From the NCBI GenBank assembly GCA_029465975.1, contig CM055749.1, positions 12,303,071 through 12,367,070 of the forward strand: 64,000 nucleotides of DNA, read 5' to 3'. A program made the translations under genes and the position numbers. Below the pieces are notes generated by a model. It worked only from the letters and a program-made list of their open reading frames with translations. It was not told the origin of the DNA and searched no databases. The first letter of the stretch is position 1. Each line of letters begins with the position of its first letter. This stretch comes from Dallia pectoralis. Its lineage: Eukaryota; Chordata; Actinopteri; Esociformes; Umbridae. Positions 55,088 to 64,000 of the stretch are shown in pieces.

Positions 55088-55572
55088 TTTTGGACTGGGA
55101 CAGATAGAAGTGTCTGGTCCAACCAGTCCTGTTTTTTTTTTACAGCATGTGGATGGCCGCGTTCTTGTGCCCTGTTTACCTGCAGAAGTGACAGCACCAG
55201 GATGCACAGTGGGAAGACGACAAGCCGGTGAAGGGAGTGTGAAGTTCTGGGCAATGTACTGCTGGGAAACTCTGGATCAAGGCATTTATGAATGACATGT
55301 GACACCTAATTCTGTGCCACACTCTAAACACTAATTGGGAAAGGTCTGGGGAACACGATGAAGGTGATGCCCTGGCCTTCAAATTCCCCAGACTCCTGGG
55401 ATCTGGGACTGCTGCGAATGTCTTGCTGCCGAATACTTGTAAATGCAGGGTGCTTGTAGAGGTTGTGTAGAGTTAATGCCTTGGCAGGTCGGCGTTGTTT
55501 TAGCAGGATGTGGAGGACCAACAACTTATTTGTCATATTGGTCATAATGTTTTGGCTCATCGGTGTGTATGT
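55088..55572 (+). mobile_element. C-terminal half of a Tc1-like family A copy, opposite direction
   Basis: Plus strand: AAGTGTCTGGTCCAACCAGT (55107), ACAGCATGTGGATGGCCGCG (55142), CTGGGCAATGTACTGCTGGG (55247), ACTCTGGATCAAGGCATTTATG, and the family's end GGTCATAATGTTTTGGCTCA (55541). Coding direction is plus, opposite to the N-terminal half just to the left. Sequence between 55300 and 55490 is badly decayed. Confidence 0.7.
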
Positions 55573-55927
55573 AAAGATTGCTAATATGCTAATTATTTAA
55601 AACAGTCAACATGCTATGAAGTTTTTCCAATTAAGCTGTTATTACTTTTTTCAAAACAATTGATTGTTTTAATGAATTTTTCATGACTGTTGCTAATTGG
55701 TGAACACATGCCATCTCACAAACCAACCCATGTCAGAGGTTGATTGGTGGAGTTTTCAAAGTATTCTTGCAGCGAAGGCGGTGTCTGTCTCATTTGCGTG
55801 GTCTTGACAGTACTGTCACTGTGACTCAGACTATATGAACATTATCAGACTCAGGAGACATTCAGCCAATGACTTAGAGCATCATGGACTCACAAAGACA
55901 CTGTCAGAATGCTGTAGTCCGGCACAC
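55573..55927. other. Unrecognised sequence
   Basis: Nothing assigned. Confidence 0.3.
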
Positions 55928-55954
55928 TAGTGTGTGTGTGTGTGTGTGTGTGTG
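55928..55954. repeat. (TG)n microsatellite
   Basis: About 12-13 uninterrupted TG units. Confidence 0.95.
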
Positions 55955-58900
55955 CCTGCTTCCCAAGGCCTACTCATTAAACAGATTGTGTTAGTGTCTG
56001 TTGACAGGATCTATCCCTGAACATTCTTCAAGGAGAAACAAGCCATTGAAAACGTACTTTAAACCCTCTGATGTAAGTTGTGTGCTTCTCTGTATGTGAA
56101 TGTCCTTTATAAGTCTGTATTTGTAACATTGCAGATGTGCCTTGCGTTATTTTGGTTGAAAGCCATGCAGATCTTCATTCGTAAATATGTCTTTTTTTAT
56201 TCATGGTTGTGATGTCATAAAGCAGGTCATTGAGTTAACCTTTGCCAACCATTAGCTGCCATTTCTACAGCATGACAACTCATGTATTATACCTGTTAGT
56301 GAAGGAAATGGAATATTCCTTTGTGAGTTCATCCATAATAAATAATCATTATGATGTCGTAAAAAGTTAGTACTTTCCAAATGAAACCATGTTCACACAT
56401 ATCATGCAAAAAATGTATACCTATTAATTGTGTAAGAAAGAAGAAGTAATCCTGGTCTCTTTTACACTCGACCACTGTATTGTCGCCAATGTCAACCATG
56501 TAGAAACATAATAGATAAACATACAGAAAAACACACTTTCTTGAAATGAAAAATGTTTCATAATCAACTATTTGAACTGCCTTATAGCTGCCAAGAGATC
56601 TAACTTACTCTGTGAGGCATTCCATCATTGTGGGCATGGCAGATAAAATCATGTTTAGCTAACTATGATGTTTTAAAATTTTTAAGTTAGTTGACTTTAA
56701 AAACATTAAATTACACATTTATAAAGAAAACTTTGCCAGGACACCAACATTTTCCTTTGGGTGTGTTAACATTGTTTTGAGATACATTTTGTAACCCCCC
56801 CAAAAGAAATAAAAAAAACAATAAATGTGTCTTTAGCATTATTGTGCATGAAAACACATGTTTTTTTTCTAATTATTCACTGCTTTGCCTTTTTTGTACC
56901 CCAAAAATAGAGAAAAAAAGTAATTTCTGTTTTAATTGCATTAATTTATTTTGTTTATTTATTTACCCTCATTGTCCATTTTCCCACAGCGTACTGTGCT
57001 TATACTTTCTAAATGAGCCTGTGTCTGTCCTCGAGGCAAAACCAATCCTTGGATGGTTATAGAACATATTCATGTAATTTAGGCAGGTATACCCATAACA
57101 TTTCTCAATCATCTCAAGACAAATGTAATGTGTTCTCTTCCCAAAGCCTCTATGACCCAAAATTGCATATTAAAACAAACAAAACCAAATAAAAAATATA
57201 GAACCACAGAGCCATGCTAAGTTCTTCAAAAACATTTTTGGGTAATGAAAGTGGCAGCCCCAAACAAGCAGGTGTTTGCATCTTAAAATACCATTGTGTA
57301 TTCCAGGGCCCTCAGGTGTATGAGTGCCACGGCCAATCTCTGCTCTGGGTTTGTCTGAGGGGTTGAATCGGCTTTGTGGTCTTATTTTCTGCAAAAGGCC
57401 GGTGGTGATGTAGACCTATATTAACTGACATAGGTCTTCATAAATGCCAGTCAAAAAGGAATGATAAAGACAAATATCTTTGCTTTTTTAGCAGCCGCTG
57501 CCTTTTCCTTTATTGCCGCATACATTCTGCGCAAGGTACAATACACTGGAGACAAAAATTAAGGAAAAACAAATGGATCCAGAAAGAAGAAATTAATTTG
57601 AAAAATTGGATGGTGTTTTGGGTTCAATGCTGGGTCACCTCTTACCAAGTGTTGGTGCTATGATTCCAACCAAACTGATCATGCAAGAAAACAGATCTAA
57701 AGAATCCACACTAGGCATAGATTCAGTCAGGAAGTTACAAGCAATCCAGTTTGTAAAGGAAATGTTCACACAGATTACCATTGGTGATAAATGCTGCATG
57801 ACGGCTCAATTATAATTGTCTGCAGCGCCTATAACCTGCATTCAGATTAAATCCAGGCCATGACAAAACTCACTTGAAAAAATCTAAGTCAAGCAAAGTA
57901 CAGTATTTTGTCCTTAACATCGAACCGAATCGATCTTATGATGCTCATAACCATGTAAGGAATGTATGTATTTCCAGATATTTACTCAGTTAGCCATATC
58001 CCAACTGTCTGCAACATGCAACAGAGCAAACATTATGGGGCATTCTGGGAAATAACACCATAATTATCTTCTGTGTCCCTATAATGTAAAATAATGCATT
58101 ATATTATTTTAATTATAGTACATTACTATTGTCCTGTACTAAAACAGTAACAATGTGTTATACAACATGCAGGAAATCAAGAATGGCCTCTATTTAAATC
58201 AATTTTCTTCTGCAAAAAGATCTATAACAAAACCCGTACAGCCAATTTAACGGCCAATGGGGAGTTATTTTTTGCTCTTCTGTCACCGCCTGAGGGATAC
58301 GGTTGTGATTCTGTCTACTGGCCTTCCCATTGATATAAATCTGAAAGGAGAAGGGCACAGGAGCAGTTTGACCCTTGGTCCTGCTTGATGAGAGGGTGGT
58401 GTGCAGGAAGATGTTAAAGCCTCTGAGCTTGGGAATTCTGACACTGTATAAACTTGACGCAGTGTATTATAACAGGAGCCAGATGTGAGGTCATCCTGCT
58501 TGCACTTAGAGTACTGGGACTAGTCAAGCCAATATAGATGCACGTACATATAGCTGGAGCTTGAAGGATTCAGTGGCATGCCTGGCCGCGGCGTCCTTCC
58601 TTGTTCTGTTGAGATCATTTGTCATTCTAGAAGAATATATTTCATCTCAGTAACATTTATGTTTACACGTTTATGGCTTAGGTTAGTATGCATCTTCCTT
58701 GTCTCTGTCTTTTTGAGAATGGACACCTGAAGCCAAACGGTTTTATAAATATTCAAGCCTATCGTGAACTTTCCTCCGTGAAAACTGTTTAATGAGACAA
58801 CTTGTTTCCTGGGGTGCTGATGTCACCGCAGACGATGGAAGTAAACACATTTGCATACACTAGTATGCAGCACGACTCTGCCCGGGCCAAGGTGACTGGC

Positions 58901-59435
58901 TTCAGTTGGTCCTGACAGGGTTGGTCTTCCTGAGCCCGATCTTCCTCCTGGGACGTCATTAAATTTCTGTATCCAGCACCTGAGCCTCTTTGAAGCCTCC
59001 GGTCACCTCCCTCCCTGACTCCCTGTTCCGTGATGTAATGTCCTCTTTCCCTGGCCCCGGCTCAAATTGAAATCAAACGTTTCTCCAGAGGATCCCTCCG
59101 TGATGTTGAGTCTATGGAGACGTCGCTGGTAGGCTCTATCAGCCAGTCAAATTTAACAGGCCCCGTCCAGATCGTTAAAAGCAATTGCCCTAGATTATTA
59201 TTGTACCGTAGCAGAGGTGGGTTGAGTTTTATAGGCACGAAGTGAAACGGAGAGCTACAGGCATATTTGTTGACAGAAACATATGATTTAGTTTTTCATA
59301 CACCCAGAGTAGATTCGGTCCTCTTGCTTTATTATACGTGTCAGTGTTTCTTTCAGTATTTTTGTTAAGAGATTATTGACAAATGAGCTCTGTGTTATTC
59401 ACTCAGGATTAGTGATGTAGCTACTTTTTTAAATG
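55955..59435. other. Long stretch without recognised features
   Basis: No transposon, exon or RNA gene recognised. A GC-richer, transposon-free block at 58850-59240 (e.g. GGCCCCGTCCAGATCG, GCAATTGCCCTAGATTATTATTG) stands out from its AT-rich flanks and might be conserved non-coding DNA, but this cannot be told from one sequence. Confidence 0.35.
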
Positions 59436-59466
59436 TAATTGGTCCTCCGCATACCCTTGTGGACTC

Positions 59467-59858
59467 TACAAGACCCCTGAAGGTGTCCTGCGTTATCTGA
59501 CACTAAGACATTAAGACCCCTGAAGGTGTCCTGCAGTATCTGACACTAAGGCATTAAGACCCCTGAAGGTGTCCTGCAGTATCTGACACTAAGGCATTAA
59601 GACCCCTGAAGGTGTCCTGCAGTATCTGACACTAAGGCATTAAGACCCCTGAAGGTGTCCTGCAGTATCTGACACTAAGGCATTAAGACCCCTGAAGGTG
59701 TCCTGCAGTATCTGACACTAAGGCATTAAGACCCCTGAAGGTGTCCTGCAGTATCTGACACTAAGGCATTAAAACCCCTGAAGGTGTCCTGCAGTACCTG
59801 ACACTAAGGCATTAAGACCCCTGAAGGTGTCCTGCAGTATCTGACACTAAGGCATTAT
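59467..59858. repeat. 43-bp tandem array within a Tc1-like element, nine copies
   Basis: Unit AAGACCCCTGAAGGTGTCCT, then GCAGTATCTGACACTAAGGCATT. GACCCC starts at 59472, 59515 and 59558, then every 43 bp. The first copy joins smoothly to the Tc1 3' coding region and the last to GAGGTGG, so the unit is a normally single Tc1 segment that was amplified. 43 is not a multiple of three, so it destroys the coding frame. Confidence 0.93.
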
Positions 59859-59920
59859 GTTACGAGGTGGAGTCGCCGTGAATCCGACTGGTTGGTCCAG
59901 CACATCCCACAAATGCTTAA

Positions 59921-60320
59921 TCAGATTAAGATATTTGAAGGCCGGGGAAACACCTTGAACTCTTCCTCATTAAACTCAAACCATTCCCGGACGATGTGTG
60001 CAGTGTGGCAGGGAGCATTTTTCTGCTGAAACAGGCCACTGCCATCAAGGAAAACCACTGCCATGCAGGGCCGTAACTGGACTGCAACAATGTTAAGGTA
60101 AGTGGCACGTGTCAAAGTGACCTCCACATGAATGCCTGGACCCAGGGTTTCCTAGCAGAACATTGCCAAGAGCATCACACTCCCTTAACCGGATTATAGT
60201 CTTCCCAAAGTGCACCGTGGTGCCATAATTTCTCCAAGCAAACAGCGCACATGTAATGTAAAATAAAACGTCACCCCTCAAACCAGCTGACCTTCTATTT
60301 CTCCAAGGTCCAAATCCCAT
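59921..60320 (-). pseudogene. Tc1-like transposase, catalytic-core remnant
   Basis: Minus strand, two frames: F-L-A-M-F-C-W-E/L-L-G-N-P-G-S-style region near 60150-60200, then V-T-L-T-R-A-T-Y-L-N-I-V-A, then G-S-G-L-F-Q-Q-K-N-A-P-C-H-T-A-H-I-V (60050-59990). The usual motif is F-Q-Q-D-N-A-P-C-H: the catalytic Asp has become Lys. The P-D-L-N-P-I-E region further on is decayed (R-P-S-N-I-L-I). Inactive. Confidence 0.85.
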
Positions 60321-60365
60321 GGTTGCGTGCCCATAGTTAGAGCTTTTGACGAAAGACTGGGATCA

Positions 60366-61474
60366 TCATGATAATGAATCGACTTTTTTGTCTAATGAGA
60401 CTACAAGTAAACATCTAGAACTTTGGTTCTTCATGATTTGTTAAGTGCTTGAGTTGGACATCAAATCAACTTGGCTACCGGTACATACACTGTTTTTACA
60501 TGTTGTATTCAGTACATGCCTGTATTTACATTTAGAGTCATTTCCCACACTTGACTAAATACACAAGTACCCAACACATTTTCAGAATAAAAGAAAATCG
60601 TAAACTAGAACACAATATCAATGCTCTTAAAAGTAACTAGCAAAGTCCCCATCCCTTTGTAAAAGCAAATCTAATGTTAGTTTTGTTGTAACTAAACACA
60701 ATTAAAACCAGACACCAAGTTAAATGGCCTCTATTAGGGTTTAATGACTTTTCATGATTTCAGGATACTATCCGTTTAAGTAGGTTTTGTTTATTGGGTA
60801 GTTAATTGGCAACGAAACACTAAGCCACACTCCCCAAATAGCTTTCAAAAGAGTTAATTGCAGAATTGTGTGGAGACACAGATCTGTGGGTGAAATGAAA
60901 ATACTTCAAACGCCTTGAATGTTCCGCTGATCACGGTCAAGGTGATTTTCCAGAATCGGACGGTATCTGCCTGATCAGGCATTTCCAAAAGCGGAAGACT
61001 AATGTTGTTATAATCAATAGTTTTATTACAAATTTTAATGATTCCTAATTTCTGACCGGACTCATTTGTTTATTAATACATATGTAATTATGTATGAAAA
61101 GATAGTTATCAAATGATAATTTATTAAAACCTCTAACGTCTAATTTCTGTGAATTCAGCGCCTGCTTATTTTAGCATGTACTGTAACTTAACGATTTTAA
61201 TATTTTTGTGTATTAAGGGAATGGAATATTAAATATAGTTTTGCAAATAACTCAGACCTGGGTTTGTTTAATAACTCAAATTACGTATTATGTAATGGAA
61301 TATTGATCTTAACACAAATATTAGTTATAATTAAAAAAATAAGTCTGCAAATATAACTGCTGTGATACCTCACTTGTCGTTAATTAACACTAAAAGCGTT
61401 GAGGCATTGACACCTAATTGTTTTGCTGTGGTGGGTGATTGGACGGAAAATAGCAATAATATAGCACTTATTGG
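60366..61474. other. Unrecognised AT-rich sequence
   Basis: Nothing assigned. Confidence 0.35.
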
Positions 61475-62019
61475 TGTCATGGTTCCTAGTCCACCAGGGA
61501 CATCTAGTGGGCTAGGAGGGTGTTGGAGCACCGTAGTTATTTTAGGTTCAGCTGGTTTACATTGGGGTTTAATTAAAGGGCTGCAGTTGTTTAATGTATT
61601 TTAGAAGTCGCTGTATATGCAATTAACCTGGCTCTCATATGGCTTTCATGCACTACACCTCCTGCGATTCGGTACAAAATAATCAACCCGAAAGAATTGA
61701 GCTTTTAGAGCCTGGCGGTGAGAGGTTCCCCCGGAGATTATAGCTAGTGCTCCGGGGAGAATTTCTCCCACCATCACCCCACGGAGCAGTGGGACTGGCT
61801 TCAGCCAGGGACAGCGCAAAAATAGTATAGGCGTCTCCACGCTTACTTTGGATACTTTAGCGGAGAACGTTGCTGAGGAGACCCCCTGCGGAACCACCTC
61901 CTCTGGTGTCTGGCAGCCACGCCTTAAGAATGGGGTACTGTCACGGTTCCTAGTCCACCTGGTACATCTGGTTATTATTTCCACTTCGCGACACTACACC
62001 TCCCGCGATCGTGAAAACA
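61475..62019 (+). mobile_element. Internally deleted Gypsy-like element with both LTRs
   Basis: 5' LTR 61475-61676 (TGTCATGGTTCCTAGTCC ... CTGCGATTCGGTACA), about 255 bp of internal sequence, then a purine tract (AAGAATGGGGTAC, 61927-61938) directly before the 3' LTR at 61939 (TGTCACGGTTCCTAGTCC ... CGCGATCGTGAAAACA). The polypurine tract next to TGTCACG marks plus-strand priming of an LTR retroelement. No gag or pol remains. Both LTRs are shorter than the 380-bp relative at 49.5 kb because of internal deletions. No target duplication recognised. Confidence 0.72.
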
Positions 62020-63727
62020 GAACTTATTTGTTGGGGCACAGTCATTGATCGTGACGTTGAGAATAGACCGCTGGAATATCTCAATGTCGCAATCAACTTA
62101 ATATAAGTCATATTACTCTATGGCAAACCTACATCAATTTCATTACATGTCATTGCATGTCATTGCATACATCACAGCAAGTTAAACTGTCTTAGTTGTG
62201 CAAACATATTTTTTGTTTAATTTCAAATATATAGTGAGATTAAAATGTGCCTCAATTCAAGCTTTTATGATGTGTAAGCCTATGCCTCTTGAGGCAGCTC
62301 TAAGCTCTAATCAAACAAATCATTTGAGAGAGCAAATAGCAAAGAATAGCATGCTGCAAACTAAATCAAACAAGCTTGACATGGGTAATCTTACAGAACT
62401 ACAGAAAACGTGGGGAAAACACTGAAATTCAACAAGATGCTGTGATATGGAGTTGCCCTTGCCCTTTAATGGTTTTAAAGACAATAATTCTCACTCTCTC
62501 ATCCAAAGCCACTTCCAATCGTCAACGGGATAGTGCCATGGTACGATCGGGAATAGCTGTCATTAAAAGAAAACAACCAAAACAAAAAGATACAGCAAAA
62601 TAGTTATTTGGTTGACGGAGGGCATATTGGATGTGAAGGACTATCAAGCTGTGACTGAAAGCTCATTTAGAAGATGGGATATCTTATTGTTCAGGCTGTT
62701 CAATTCATATTCAACATTTTGGCTGATATGAGAATGCCAAAATAATCCTTATTCAAATAATCTTTGACATGGAAGAAGCATCTGTCTTGCTACATACAAC
62801 TATGTAGCTTTTGTAGTTTGCAAACGCTGACTTGAAGGATTAACAAAGAAGGTTATCAAAATATTTTTAGAATAATAAAATGTATATTAGTGATTGCTTA
62901 TGTTTTCTTGGGTCAGTATTAACATGGTTGTGAGTACTGAACTGTGCAATGCTTTTTTCTATTTCTTTTTGCAAAAACAGGCAGTTTCCTAGCATTGTCA
63001 TCGATTAAAAAAAATATACCCAACAGTCACAGTTTTCTGTAAACAACTCTAGTGTTGGTTCGGTATTTTGTTTTGGTTATTGTTATTCCTTCTGAAATGT
63101 GAATACCTCTCCCAGTGTCTGGGGTAAAGCCGACACTAACTGATTTTCCTCCAGGGTTCTGTCCATGCTCCTCCTGCTTCCATCCGGTTTCTTTGTGCTA
63201 GTCTTTGCAGATATCAGGCATAGCAAAAAACTATGACTCAGCCACTACCTTGTGTTGTTTTGGTCCTTATATATGTCCCTAACTTTAGATAAAATCTGGC
63301 CATTGTAATTCTTTAAAAACATGGTGTTAGGAAAACACATCCTTTGTTTCACACAAAGTTTATAAACCACCTATGTACTACCTGAATTGTGTAGTTAATG
63401 TTTGTATTTTATTGTGATCTACTAAACATTGGTGGAACTAACATTATGGTTAGGTTAAATATATCGTGGTTGGAGTAAAATTATTGCTATAAAGGATACT
63501 GACGACTAAGCACATGTGTATAAACTGTGTATGAAGAAGTTTGAGTTTAAATTTGTATGAACAACACTGATTGGCTTCCAACTTGAAAATGCTATTTCAA
63601 GAAAAAATATTTGTAAGCACAGGTTTTAAAAATGTGTAACAAGCATTAACATACTTTAACATGAGGGTAGAGTTGTTGTAACAGGCAACGAAGCGTTTGT
63701 GACTGTTGTGTGTGGTGATTAAATCCA
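62020..63727. other. Unrecognised AT-rich sequence
   Basis: Contains a short CATTGCATGTCATTGCAT duplication near 62150. No exon or transposon recognised. Confidence 0.35.
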
Positions 63728-63745
63728 TGTGTGTGTGTGTGTGTG
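63728..63745. repeat. (TG)n microsatellite
   Basis: About nine TG units in ATGTGTGTGTGTGTGTGTGC. Further on, at 63799-63818, TTAAG is repeated four times, followed by TTCATTCATTCGTTC. Confidence 0.9.
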
Positions 63746-64000
63746 CGCATTTGCAACCATGTGAGTGTGAATGGTTGCGAGACCTCAGTTTCAGATGGTT
63801 AAGTTAAGTTAAGTTAATTCATTCATTCGTTCATTTCATTCTTTCATTTTTAAAGTGTGCTTTGGATTGTGTTACGGTTGCAAATTGTATTGTAAACAAC
63901 AATGATATTACCGGTATAAGCATGTATGCAACATCTTAAATGTTAAGCTTTTATCTAACTTTTATATTTTCTGTTTGATAAATGTGTTTTCATATGTGTG

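Larger units (their letters stand above)
59436..60365 (-). mobile_element. Tc1-like family A copy with internal 43-bp array
   Basis: Order: TTGGTCCTCCGCATACCCTTG (59440), TGGACTCTACAAGACCCCTG (59460), a 43-bp array, then GAGGTGGAGTCGCCG (59864), GTCCAGCACATCCCAC and transposase coding on the minus strand, ending near GCTTTTGACGAAAGACTGGG (60334). The N-terminal third and its terminal repeat are missing. The array sits in the C-terminal coding part. Confidence 0.82.

Overview
This looks like a piece of a ray-finned fish chromosome: AT-rich, eukaryotic, with no operon-like coding. The repeat content is typical of teleosts, namely many dead Tc1-like DNA transposons, hAT elements with 8-bp target duplications, LINE fragments, Gypsy-type solo LTRs, a DIRS/Ngaro tyrosine-recombinase retroelement and many minisatellites. 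One Tc1 copy (26.2-27.3 kb) reads like a family I know from salmonids, so a pike/salmonid relative is plausible, but that is inference. I found no host protein-coding exon that I can name. Long open frames are either transposon relics or minisatellite artefacts.

Layout. 1-7.7 kb: mostly unrecognised DNA with a dead LINE (2.1-2.6 kb) and Tc1 scraps. 7.7-12.4 kb: two LTR pieces, three minisatellites (30, 14 and 27 bp units) and a 470-bp MITE with about 90-bp inverted ends. 13.9-24.6 kb: a dense nest of transposons, comprising a solo LTR split by a hAT, an intact solo LTR, a Tc1 sitting at the centre of a LINE inverted repeat and itself split by a hAT, a hAT inside a hAT, a P2X7-tail-like pseudogene, another hAT and a dead Tc1. 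24.6-37 kb: quieter, with two further dead transposases, an LTR-like block, and a CpG-rich block at 29.2-30.1 kb with a tandem array of CCAAT boxes that may be a promoter. 37-43.6 kb: a 40-bp minisatellite, a LINE scrap and a 4.8-kb Ngaro element with split direct repeats, inserted into a solo LTR. 44.9-64 kb: hAT-like elements with a tRNA-like module, four copies of one Tc1 family (two of which have grown internal minisatellites), a short RTE-like LINE with its target duplication, more LTRs and a 17-bp minisatellite.

Nearly everything recognisable is mobile DNA in layers, so the order of several insertions can be read directly from target-site duplications. The most unusual signals are: two different minisatellites born inside copies of the same Tc1 family; a Tc1 placed exactly at the dyad of an inverted LINE repeat; a Ngaro element whose recombinase has been lost and whose 3' part holds tandem arrays; and the CCAAT array upstream of a consensus splice donor on the minus strand.
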